From Alistipes sp. Zagget8 (GTDB taxonomy: Bacteria > Bacteroidota > Bacteroidia > Bacteroidales > Rikenellaceae): 64,000 nucleotides of DNA. Under the pieces are notes generated by a model, which did not search any database, had not been told where the DNA came from, and worked only from the letters and a program-made list of their open reading frames with translations. A program made the translations under genes and the position numbers. The DNA lies in the NCBI GenBank assembly GCA_001941065.1, contig MSHJ01000009.1, forward strand, positions 378,810 to 442,809. Direction: 5' to 3'. Positions 17,851 through 25,276 of this stretch are shown here, piece after piece (the first letter of the stretch is position 1; every line of letters starts with the position of its first letter).

Positions 17851-17870
17851 TGGTTACGCATAAGTAACCA
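17851..17870. promoter_or_regulatory. Candidate operator palindrome upstream of the HxlR gene
   Basis: TGGTTAC-6 bases-GTAACCA is a perfect 7-bp inverted repeat in the leader of the HxlR gene, 18 bases before the ATG. A binding site for the regulator itself is plausible. Confidence 0.5.
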
Positions 17871-17888
17871 TTGCTGAATACCAAACGG

Positions 17889-18254
17889 ATGGAAGCGGAA
17901 AAAAATCTGAAAAATTTCACACCCACGGGCTGCTGCCCGATCCGGGACATCCTGAGCCGGCTGGGGGACAAATGGTCGATGCTGGTGCTGCTGACGCTCC
18001 ACGCCAACGGGGTGATGCGTTTCAGCGAAATCCACCGCACGCTGGGCGACATTTCGCACCGCATGCTGACCGTCACGCTGCGGATGCTCGAAACCGACGG
18101 AATGGTCCGCCGCGAGGTCTATGCCGAGGTGCCTCCGCGGGTGGAGTATTGCCTTACGGAGCGCGGCCGGAGCCTGCTGCCGCATATTTTCGGGCTGGTG
18201 GAGTGGGCCGAGACGAACAAGGAGGCTATTCTCGGGGCTCGCCGGCAATCCTGA
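17889..18254 (+). CDS. HxlR-family winged-helix transcriptional regulator
   Basis: A 121-residue regulator starting at ATG 17889; an in-frame TTG at 17871 is less likely. The family signature CPIRDILSRLGDKWSMLVL is present, then the recognition region RFSEIHRTLGDISHRML and the wing VPPRVEYCLTERG. The Cys-Cys pair directly before PIRD includes the position used for thiol sensing in YodB/HypR-type members, which supports control of the divergent DJ-1 gene by reactive electrophiles. Its end overlaps the convergent GNAT gene by 29 bases. Confidence 0.9.
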   Translation: MEAEKNLKNFTPTGCCPIRDILSRLGDKWSMLVLLTLHANGVMRFSEIHRTLGDISHRMLTVTLRMLETDGMVRREVYAEVPPRVEYCLTERGRSLLPHIFGLVEWAETNKEAILGARRQS

Positions 18255-18699
18255 GCGACATCCTCAGGGCGTCGGCGCCGTCGTGGTAGTAGCCGCGCAG
18301 CAGTTTTCCGGACCGGAATCCGTTGCGGGCGTAAAGCCGCAGCGCCGGGTCGTTCGTGACGTTTACCTCGAGCGTCGCTTCATGCAGTCCCAGCTGCCGG
18401 GCCAGCGCAATCGCCGCATCCAGCAGTGCCTGCCCGGCTCCGCAGCCGCGGGCCGCGGGATCGACCGCCACGGAGTAGATGCGCAGGTTGCGGGCCGTGC
18501 GCCGTGTCAGCAGCGCGATATACCCGACGACCTCCCCGTTGCGGCAGGCGACGTAACAGGCCCCCTGCGCATGTTCCAGCAGATAGCGCAGCTGCCGCCG
18601 CGAGAAGGCTTCCCCTTCCGGGAAGGCGTGCCGTTCGACGGCCTCCACGGCGTCGAGGTCCCCGGCCGTCGCCGGGCGTATTGCGAGCGGCGGCGTCAT
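18226..18699 (-). CDS. GNAT-family N-acetyltransferase (RimI-like)
   Basis: A 157-residue acetyltransferase, MTPPLAIRPATAGDLDAVEA onward. The acetyl-CoA site is seen in IYSVAVDPAARGCGAGQALL (motif A, R-x-x-G-x-G/A pattern) and a late ATLEVNVTNDPALRLYARNG (motif B), the pattern of RimI-like peptide N-alpha-acetyltransferases. Its start overlaps the end of the upstream ATP-grasp gene by four bases (ATGA), so the two are coupled. Its 3' end overlaps the HxlR gene on the other strand. Confidence 0.88.
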   Translation of the reverse strand: MTPPLAIRPATAGDLDAVEAVERHAFPEGEAFSRRQLRYLLEHAQGACYVACRNGEVVGYIALLTRRTARNLRIYSVAVDPAARGCGAGQALLDAAIALARQLGLHEATLEVNVTNDPALRLYARNGFRSGKLLRGYYHDGADALRMSLRIAGEPRE

Positions 18700-20168
18700 T
18701 GGGCGTGCAGGCGGTTGAGGCAGTGGATGAAGTGGTTGAGGATGCGGTAATAGAGTTCGTCGCCCAGTACGGCATCCTCGACCTCGTGGTCGATCGACGG
18801 GTTGTCGTTGATCTCGATCACCACGGCCTTGCCGTTGATTAGTTTCAGGTCCACGCCGTACAATCCCTTGCCGATCAGCGCCGCGGCTTTGACCGCCGTG
18901 TCGATCACCTTCTGCGGGACGTTGTAGAGCGGCAGCGTCTCCCACGCTCCGCACAGGTTGCGGCCCGTGTCGTCGTGGGCGTGGTTGTAAATCTGCCAGT
19001 GTCCCTTGGCCATGTAGTATTTGCAGGCGAAGAGCGGCTCGCCGTCGAGCAGGCCGATCCGCCAGTCGAACTCCGTGGGGATGAACTCCTGGGCCAGCAG
19101 CACGGCCGAATGTTCGAACATCTCGGCGAGGGCCGTGCGCAGCTCCTCTTCGTCCGCGACCTTGTGCATGCCCACCGAGAACGATCCGTCGGGAATCTTG
19201 AGGATGAAGGGCGCCCCGAGGCGTTCGCTGATCTCGGCGAAGGTGTATTCGTTGAGCCGGAACAGCAGCTGCGAGGCGGGGGCCGGAATGCGGGCCTTTT
19301 CGAACAGTTCGCACAGGTAGACCTTGTTCGTGCAGCGGATAATCGACTCGGGGTCGTCGATCACGGCGATGTCGTTCATCGCGGCCCGCTGGGCGAGGCG
19401 GAAGGTGTAGTGGTTGAGCGAGGTGGTCGTGCGGATGAACAGCGCGTCGAACTCCATCAGCCGCATGACCACCTCGCTGATCAGTTCGGCGTGGATGTTC
19501 ATTTTCCGGGCCACCTCGAGGAATTTGTCGAGCGCCGCCTTGTCGCTGGGCGGGAACTTTTCGTTCGGGTCGTAGAGGATGGCGAGATTGTAACGCGCGG
19601 GCTTGGCCGAGCGCGGCGACCGCCAGACCTTCTTGTTGAAGCAGTCCAGCGCATTGGCGAAATCGTCCTGCTCGCTCTCCGAGAGCTGGCGCAGCGCCAG
19701 CGCCTGCACCGATTCGATCTGGTTGCGGGCATGGTTGTTCATCACGACGCGCAGGATCGGGCAGGGGTAGAGGTCGAAGATGAAGCGGGCGATCTTCTCC
19801 AGCCCCTTTTCCCGGCAGGTCCCGAAGTAGATGTTGAACTGCCAGATTTCGTCCGAAATGCGGTTGCGCTCGATCCATTGGTGGCACAGCTGCTGCAGGT
19901 TGCGGGTCATGCGGACTCCGGCGCCCGATTCGAGTTTGTTGAGGGTCTCGACGCCCGGCAGCACCCGGTGTCCCCGGGCCTGGGCCAGCAGCGAGCAGTA
20001 ATAGCCCTCGGAGTTGTAGCCGTAGTCGTCGCTCAGGTTGATGACCAGTTTGGGCTTCCGCTCCCCGTAACGGTACTCGAGGTAGTCGGTGACGGTGACG
20101 AGCGAATCGGTTTCGCAGTAGGGCTTCCAGTCGTTGAGGCTGTTCAGCAGGATGAGGACGCTATTCAT
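18696..20168 (-). CDS. RimK-family ATP-grasp ligase
   Basis: A 490-residue protein starting MNSVLILLNSLNDWKPYCET (ATG 20168). An N-terminal region of about 200 residues typical of long RimK-like proteins precedes an ATP-grasp domain with DDPESIIRCTNKVYLCELF, PFILKIPDGSFSVGM and, at the metal site, GVDLKLINGKAVVIEINDNP, ending SIDHEVEDAVLGDELY. ATP-grasp ligases of this group join an amino acid to a carboxylate of a peptide, protein or small molecule. The gene is coupled to a GNAT gene. In other phyla similar long RimK proteins occur beside GNAT or C39-peptidase proteins, which suggests a peptide-modification or small-molecule pathway. The substrate is unknown. Confidence 0.85.
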   Translation of the reverse strand: MNSVLILLNSLNDWKPYCETDSLVTVTDYLEYRYGERKPKLVINLSDDYGYNSEGYYCSLLAQARGHRVLPGVETLNKLESGAGVRMTRNLQQLCHQWIERNRISDEIWQFNIYFGTCREKGLEKIARFIFDLYPCPILRVVMNNHARNQIESVQALALRQLSESEQDDFANALDCFNKKVWRSPRSAKPARYNLAILYDPNEKFPPSDKAALDKFLEVARKMNIHAELISEVVMRLMEFDALFIRTTTSLNHYTFRLAQRAAMNDIAVIDDPESIIRCTNKVYLCELFEKARIPAPASQLLFRLNEYTFAEISERLGAPFILKIPDGSFSVGMHKVADEEELRTALAEMFEHSAVLLAQEFIPTEFDWRIGLLDGEPLFACKYYMAKGHWQIYNHAHDDTGRNLCGAWETLPLYNVPQKVIDTAVKAAALIGKGLYGVDLKLINGKAVVIEINDNPSIDHEVEDAVLGDELYYRILNHFIHCLNRLHAQ

Positions 20169-20194
20169 ATCATATAACGATGCTTTGACCGGGC

Positions 20195-20202
20195 CAAATG
20201 TA
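20195..20202 (-). promoter_or_regulatory. -7 box of the RimK-GNAT pair
   Basis: TACATTTG on the minus strand, 27 bases upstream of the start at 20168, fits TAnnTTTG. It implies a transcript separate from the glycogen genes upstream. Confidence 0.5.
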
Positions 20203-20249
20203 AGCAAATAAGGCATCGGTTGTACACCCTGCGGGCGGATTGTGCGAAA

Positions 20250-20281
20250 TAAAAAAACGGGTCCCCGCGGGAACCCGTTCT
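20250..20281 (-). terminator. Terminator of the glycogen cluster
   Basis: The stem GAACGGGTTCCC/GGGACCCGTT on the minus strand is followed by a run of seven T, ending transcription after the GH57 gene. Confidence 0.85.
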
Positions 20282-20300
20282 GCCGTTGTCTGCGGGACGC

Positions 20301-21518
20301 TCAGGCCCGCTTTTTCACCGCTTTGGCCTCCATGGCCTTGTCCAGCTCGATGCCGAAATCCGAGAGGACGTTCATGTAGTTGATAAAGGCGTCGTAAGCC
20401 GAATCGTAGGGGTTGAAATAGGAGTGCACGTCGCCGTCCGACAGCCACTTGGTGGCCATATAGTAGAAATGGTCGGAGGTCTGCATGAAACTCCACACGT
20501 AGTCGAAATCGGGGTTTTTCAGCGCCGCGACCTTCTCCTTCAGGGCGTAGAGTTTCGAGAACGCCTCGTTCTGCAATTCGTTGCCCAGCCATGCCGTCAC
20601 GTCGCGCTCCTCGTCGGCCCACGACATCACGTGCGGGCAGTGGAGCACGGCCACCGGCTGGTATTTCTTCGCCGCTTCGGTCACCGTGGCGAACTCCAGT
20701 CCGTTCTTCTTCGCCAGAACCGCCTTGGGCAGCGCACGCATGAACTCGAAGATGCCCGTGTCGGCATTCTGGTGCTCGCCGAAGGTCTCGTAGTCCATGA
20801 ATAGGTTCACCACCTCGCCCGGCGTTTCGTCCGAAGCCAGCCAATGCACGTATTTGTCCACCGTCAGCGGCCACTCGTCCCAGCTCTTGTTCGAGAAGCG
20901 GAAGGCGATGTCGTCCGAGAGTTTGTAGTTGCGCAGCAGGAGGCGCAGTTTCTGGTCGATGGCGTTGGCGTAGACGTAGTTGGGCGATTTCCAGCCCAGC
21001 ACGTGCTTGGCGCCTTCAGCCAGCATCGTGCGGAAGCCCATGCCGGCCACCATCTCGCCGATCTCGTCCGAATAGATCAGCTCCGTGTTGCGGAACGCCG
21101 TGGGTTTCAGCCCGAACTCCTTCTTGATGAGGCTGGTGTGCAGCTTCACCTGCTCCTGGAAATCCTCCTTCGAAGCCAGCGAGGCCAGCGAATGGGAGTA
21201 GGTTTCGGCCAGGAATTCCACGCATCCCGTCGCCGCCAGCTCCTTGAACGAGTCGAGGACCTCGGGGGCGAAGGCGCGGAACTGCTCGATGGCGATGCCC
21301 GTGATCGAGAACGAGCAGCGGAATTTGCCCTTGTTCTCCCTGATGAGTTTCAGCAGCAGGGCGTTCATCGGCAGGTAGCACTGGCGGGCCACTTTCTGCA
21401 TGATCGAGCGGTTCAGGAGGTCGTCCAGATAGTTATGGTCTTTGCCCATATTGAAGAAACGGTATTTCTTCAGTCGCCAGGGCTGATGTACCTGAAAATA
21501 GAGACAGACGGTTTTCAT
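20301..21518 (-). CDS. Glycoside hydrolase family 57 alpha-amylase
   Basis: A 405-residue GH57 enzyme acting on alpha-1,4-glucans. Conserved regions are visible: region 1 YFQVHQPWR at the N terminus, GIAIEQF, the nucleophile motif FLAETYSHSL (Glu at about 123), and the acid motif MDYETFGEH (Asp at about 240). It lies ten bases after a glucan glycosyltransferase gene and belongs to the intracellular glycogen or storage-polysaccharide set. The same fold is used by 4-alpha-glucanotransferases and branching enzymes, so hydrolysis rather than transfer is an inference. Confidence 0.9.
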   Translation of the reverse strand: MKTVCLYFQVHQPWRLKKYRFFNMGKDHNYLDDLLNRSIMQKVARQCYLPMNALLLKLIRENKGKFRCSFSITGIAIEQFRAFAPEVLDSFKELAATGCVEFLAETYSHSLASLASKEDFQEQVKLHTSLIKKEFGLKPTAFRNTELIYSDEIGEMVAGMGFRTMLAEGAKHVLGWKSPNYVYANAIDQKLRLLLRNYKLSDDIAFRFSNKSWDEWPLTVDKYVHWLASDETPGEVVNLFMDYETFGEHQNADTGIFEFMRALPKAVLAKKNGLEFATVTEAAKKYQPVAVLHCPHVMSWADEERDVTAWLGNELQNEAFSKLYALKEKVAALKNPDFDYVWSFMQTSDHFYYMATKWLSDGDVHSYFNPYDSAYDAFINYMNVLSDFGIELDKAMEAKAVKKRA

Positions 21519-21527
21519 GGCGGGTGG

Positions 21528-22847
21528 TTATTTTGATTGTTTTTTATTCTCTTCGATCACGGCTTCGTAAACCGATTTGATCTTGGCCGCGGCGTCGTTC
21601 CACTTGAGGTTGGTAACCTCCTCGAGGCCCTTCGAGGCGAACATGCCCGAAAGGGCGGGGTATTTGATCAACCCGTAAATGGCGTCCGCCAGGGCGTCCA
21701 CGTCCCAGTAGTCCACCTTCACGGCGTAGTCGAGCACCTCGGCCACGCCGCTCTGCTTCGAGATGATGACCGGTACGTTCGACCGCATCGCCTCGAGGGG
21801 CGAGATGCCGAACGGCTCCGACACCGAGGGCATCACGTAGACGTCCGACAGCTGGAACATCTTGTGCACGTCCTCCCCGCGGAGGAATCCCGTGAAATGG
21901 AACCGGTCGGCGATGCCGAGCCGTGCCACGCGGCGGATGACGTGGTTCATCATGTCGCCCGAACCGGCCATCACGAAGCGCACATTGGGCACGCGTTTCA
22001 GCACCTTGGCGGCGGCCTCCACGAAATAGTCGGGGCCCTTCTGGTAGGTGATGCGGCCCAGGAAGGTCACGATCTTGTCCTCGACTCCCCGTTCGGGGAC
22101 CTTGCCGCAGTTCTCGGCGAAACGCACGGCGTTGTGCACCGTCACGACCCGGTCGGCCGGAACCCCGTAACGGTTGATGACGATGTTGCGCGTGAGGTTC
22201 GACACGGCGATCACCCGGTCGGCGGCGTGCATGCCGGCACGCTCGATGGCGTAGACCTGCGTGTTGACGTTCTCGCCCGAACGGTCGTATTCCGTGGCGT
22301 GCATGTGCACCACGAGCGGTTTTCCGGAGACGCGCTTGGCGGCGATCCCCGCATAGTAGGTGAGCCAGTCGTGGGCGTGGATCACGTCGAACTGCCCTTC
22401 GAGCTCTTTGGCCACCTGCGCGGCGACCACGGCATAGCGGGCGACCTCCTCCATGAGGTTGGCGCCGTACTTGCCCGAGAAGGTGTAGCGCTGCTTCCAG
22501 ACGTCGGTCGTCGACCAGGTCCGTTCGCCCGACTTGACATATTTCTCGTGATAGGCTTCGTACTCCTCCGGCGAGATGTAGGGAACCATGTTCGAGTCGA
22601 TGTGGATGAACGACATCTTTTCCAGAATGTCGTCCGCGCCGCTGCCCGTCGAGCCGTACATCGCCTCCACGTCGCTGGCGTTCACCACATGGGTGAAACG
22701 CTGGTCCTCGTCGCCGTAGGCGTGCGGGACGATGAATGTCACGTTGACGCCGTTACGCGCCAGTCCGCGGGTCATTCCGTAGCAGGCCGTTCCCAGTCCG
22801 CCCGCAATATGGGGCGGAAACTCCCATCCGAACATTAAAACTCTCAT
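21528..22847 (-). CDS. Glycosyltransferase family 4 (glycogen/starch synthase-like)
   Basis: A 439-residue GT-B enzyme. The N terminus MFGWEFPPHIAGGLGTACYG is the starch-synthase-like acceptor loop with the Gly-Gly motif, and the C-terminal domain has FLGRITYQKGPDYFVEAA and PFGISPLEAMRSNVPVI, the E-x7-E donor site. Related Bacteroidetes proteins are annotated as glycogen synthases using NDP-glucose. It is followed ten bases on by the GH57 gene and preceded by a 240-base gap holding a nested palindrome. Confidence 0.88.
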   Translation of the reverse strand: MRVLMFGWEFPPHIAGGLGTACYGMTRGLARNGVNVTFIVPHAYGDEDQRFTHVVNASDVEAMYGSTGSGADDILEKMSFIHIDSNMVPYISPEEYEAYHEKYVKSGERTWSTTDVWKQRYTFSGKYGANLMEEVARYAVVAAQVAKELEGQFDVIHAHDWLTYYAGIAAKRVSGKPLVVHMHATEYDRSGENVNTQVYAIERAGMHAADRVIAVSNLTRNIVINRYGVPADRVVTVHNAVRFAENCGKVPERGVEDKIVTFLGRITYQKGPDYFVEAAAKVLKRVPNVRFVMAGSGDMMNHVIRRVARLGIADRFHFTGFLRGEDVHKMFQLSDVYVMPSVSEPFGISPLEAMRSNVPVIISKQSGVAEVLDYAVKVDYWDVDALADAIYGLIKYPALSGMFASKGLEEVTNLKWNDAAAKIKSVYEAVIEENKKQSK

Positions 22848-22927
22848 ACCTTATCAGTTTTGTCTTATCTATTATTACCCTTTCGGCCGCTGTCGCCCGG
22901 CCTTGTCGCCGCCTTCGGCGTCGTATT

Positions 22928-22987
22928 CAAATCCGACCCCACCCCGTCCCTCCCCCGGGGAGGGAGATGGCGTTCGCTTCGGATTTG
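22928..22987. repeat. Nested palindrome in the glycogen cluster gap
   Basis: Outer arms CAAATCCGA (22928-22936) and TCGGATTTG (22979-22987) enclose an inner TCCCTCCCC-C-GGGGAGGGA (22947-22965). A third inverted pair, GCACAAT/ATTGTGC, lies at 23049-23072. The gap 22848-23089 has no gene. The structure resembles a REP-like element or a strong mRNA barrier. Confidence 0.65.
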
Positions 22988-23089
22988 GTGCGTCCTGTTT
23001 CACGAGCCGTTTCCTGAACGGCAGGCCCTTGAAAGGGACTTGCCGTCCGGCACAATTACGCTCCACATTGTGCGCCCTAACTGTCGCCG

Positions 23090-23797
23090 TTATTTCTTTT
23101 TTTCGGTCTCCTTTTTCGCCGTTTTCTTTTTCGCGGCGGGCTTGGCGGCAGACCCTTCCTTACTAACGTTTTTTCCGGCCTTCGCAGTCTTCGTTGCCGA
23201 CTTTTTCACGACTTTTTCCGCCTTCCGGGGCTTTTCCTCCGGCTTGCGGCGCACGATCATGCCGTAGATGTCCAGCACGGCCGCCACGCTCCACGCCTGC
23301 GAAATGGCTCCGCGGGGTGCGAACGGGGGATCGGCGTCGAACAGCTCGCCGATCGAGCCGATGCCGTAGGTCTGGATGTCCTCCTCGAAGTTGGCCAGAA
23401 TCTCCTCGGCCTGCGGGAGGAACGAATCTCCGTCGATGTCGAAGCAGGCCCCGACGTAGAACGACAGCAGCCACGGCCAGACCGAACCGTTCTTGCCGGC
23501 GAAATCGCGCTCCGCGGGCGTACCCTCCTGCGAACCCTTGTAGAGCGGGTTGCGGGGCGAGAGCGTCCGCAGCCCCTTGGGGGTCAGGAGGTGCTGGCGC
23601 ACGGTGCGGATCACCTCCAGCTGGGCCTGCTCGTCGAGCATCTTGTAGGGAAGCCCGCAGGCGAGGATCATGTTCGGACGGATGTCCGCCGAAGCGCCCT
23701 CGCAGCCGATGTAGTCGGCCAGATAACCCTCCGGCAGGCGGAACAGTTCGTTGAACGACGCGGCGGTCCGTGCGGGGAGCGCCTCCCAGGCTTTCAC
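23090..23797 (-). CDS. Glycogen debranching enzyme, C-terminal part after an in-frame stop
   Basis: In the same reading frame as the upstream part and separated from it by one TAG and two sense codons. It could be re-initiated at the GTG at 23797 (235 residues). It holds the rest of the GDE_C (alpha/alpha)6 barrel: EGYLADYIGCEGASADIRPN, SPRNPLYKGSQEG, SVWPWLLSFYVGACFD and GSIGELFDADPPFAPRGA. The last 50 residues, after DIYGMIVRRKPEEKPRK, are a Lys/Ala-rich low-complexity tail like a histone H1 tail, which is unusual for this enzyme. On its own this half should not fold into an active enzyme. Confidence 0.8.
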   Translation of the reverse strand: MKAWEALPARTAASFNELFRLPEGYLADYIGCEGASADIRPNMILACGLPYKMLDEQAQLEVIRTVRQHLLTPKGLRTLSPRNPLYKGSQEGTPAERDFAGKNGSVWPWLLSFYVGACFDIDGDSFLPQAEEILANFEEDIQTYGIGSIGELFDADPPFAPRGAISQAWSVAAVLDIYGMIVRRKPEEKPRKAEKVVKKSATKTAKAGKNVSKEGSAAKPAAKKKTAKKETEKKK

Positions 23798-23803
23798 GAA
23801 TTT

Positions 23804-23806
23804 CTA
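23804..23806 (-). other. In-frame amber codon inside the debranching enzyme
   Basis: TAG on the minus strand interrupts an otherwise continuous frame between LRLAGEHGD and KFVKAWEALPAR. One base change would restore a full-length protein of about 692 residues. Confidence 0.85.
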
Positions 23807-25168
23807 GTCGCCGTGCTCGCCCGCCAGGCGGAGCGTATAGCAGACGGCGTTGTACCACAGGGCGTTGACCTCTACCTGGTAGCCGTTGCGCGGGGTGACG
23901 GGCTGTCCGTCGATCACCGAATTCATCCACGTCAGGGGCACGTGCTCCGACGAGGCCCACACGAGACCGTTTTCGTTGAGCAGGACCCGTCCTGCGACGC
24001 CTTGCTTATAGGCTTCCAACACCTGTTTCATCGCCTCGCCGTAGCGTTCCCAGACGGCCTTGGCGCCGATATGCGCCTCGAGCCGCTGCAGCGTCCAGAA
24101 GAACCACAGCGGGGCGTCCGCAGCCACGGCCGCCGAGGCGTTCCCGGCGAACATGCCGTCCTGCATGGCACGCACCTCGTAGTCGAGGGCGTCGATGCAG
24201 TCCTCCTTGTGGTCCTGCTCCAGCGTGATGCCCGGCAGCGAAACGAAGGTCTGGCGGCCCGAAACCCCGTGCCACGGGTAGCCCGATATGACCTCCGTGC
24301 GGTTGCCCGGACGGCGGATCAGGAACTGTCGCGCCGAGTGTTCGAGGCAGCTGATGAAATCGATCTTGTGCGTGCGGCGTGCGATGGAGCCGTCGAAGAG
24401 CTCTTCGATGGTCTTCGTCGAGCCCATCTCGTCGAGCGACGCCGAGAAGACGATGCTCTCGCCTTTTTTCAACTCGGTTTCGAAATAGCCCGTCGTCAGC
24501 AGGTCCTCGTGTCCGGCATAGCCGCGGGCGATGTCCTGCGGGTACTCGAAATTGTAGTACCAGTCGGGCGCCGGCACGAACTCCGTTCCGGGCTTGCTCG
24601 TCTGGAGGTAGAGCCACGGGAACGACCCGTAGAGGCGGCATTTCACGCCGTTGACCGCCGGATAGGAGTGTCCGTCGGCAGCCATGTTGGCGCGGGTCAG
24701 CGCGTGCTTGTCGCGGAAGGCCAGGAACGGACGCAGCCGCAGGCGCGTTTCCGAGTGGGCGTCCACGAGCGTGTAGCGGATCATCAGCTGCGTGCGCTTG
24801 TGAATCCAGAGCATCTCCTTCTTGAGGATCACGCCGCCCACGCGGTAGGTGATCGTGGGCGTCGGCGTGTACTCGAAATCGGTGATGTACTTGTGCCCGC
24901 GGGGTTCGTAAACCCCCGGGAAGCGGTGCAGGGCCAGGTTGAATGTCTGGTCGTGCTGGATCACCGTCTCGTCGAGCGACGAGAGCAGGACATAGGTCCG
25001 GCCGCTGTCGTCCACCGGCGCCACCATCAGTCCGTGGTAGCGGCGGGTGTTGCAGCAGACGATGGTCGTGCTCATGTATCCGCCGATGCGGTCCGTTGCG
25101 AGCATCTCGCGCTGGAGCGAGTACTCCAGGTTGCCCAATTCGCTTTTGTCGAAAGTAAGTGCTGACAT
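23804..25168 (-). CDS. Glycogen debranching enzyme (amylo-alpha-1,6-glucosidase), N-terminal part before an in-frame stop
   Basis: A 454-residue product starting MSALTFDKSELGNLEYSLQR (ATG 25168; an in-frame TTG at 25225 is less likely). It has the bacterial debranching N-terminal beta domain (YMSTTIVCCNTRRYHGLMVA, HRFPGVYEPRGHKY) and the start of the catalytic barrel (SGYPWHGVSGRQTFVSLPGI, with the Trp/Gly-rich substrate loop). Translation stops at the TAG at 23804-23806, within the barrel, although the frame continues intact on the other side. The enzyme removes alpha-1,6 branches of glycogen. It is 52 bases from the end of the synthase-phosphorylase fusion gene. Confidence 0.85.
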   Translation of the reverse strand: MSALTFDKSELGNLEYSLQREMLATDRIGGYMSTTIVCCNTRRYHGLMVAPVDDSGRTYVLLSSLDETVIQHDQTFNLALHRFPGVYEPRGHKYITDFEYTPTPTITYRVGGVILKKEMLWIHKRTQLMIRYTLVDAHSETRLRLRPFLAFRDKHALTRANMAADGHSYPAVNGVKCRLYGSFPWLYLQTSKPGTEFVPAPDWYYNFEYPQDIARGYAGHEDLLTTGYFETELKKGESIVFSASLDEMGSTKTIEELFDGSIARRTHKIDFISCLEHSARQFLIRRPGNRTEVISGYPWHGVSGRQTFVSLPGITLEQDHKEDCIDALDYEVRAMQDGMFAGNASAAVAADAPLWFFWTLQRLEAHIGAKAVWERYGEAMKQVLEAYKQGVAGRVLLNENGLVWASSEHVPLTWMNSVIDGQPVTPRNGYQVEVNALWYNAVCYTLRLAGEHGD

Positions 25169-25276
25169 ATCGCTATAAAATGCTGTTCGTCCTTTAAAGA
25201 TATTAAAATTTTCAGAATATTGCAACCTTGCAACTGAAAATTGACATCTTTTTAATACCTGTTTCTCTTTGGAAAC

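Noticed and set aside
18700..19887. An upstream extension of the GNAT frame over the ATP-grasp gene
   Set aside because: The extension has no similarity to anything recognisable and overlaps a clear RimK-like protein; the GNAT fold begins at MTPPLAIRP.
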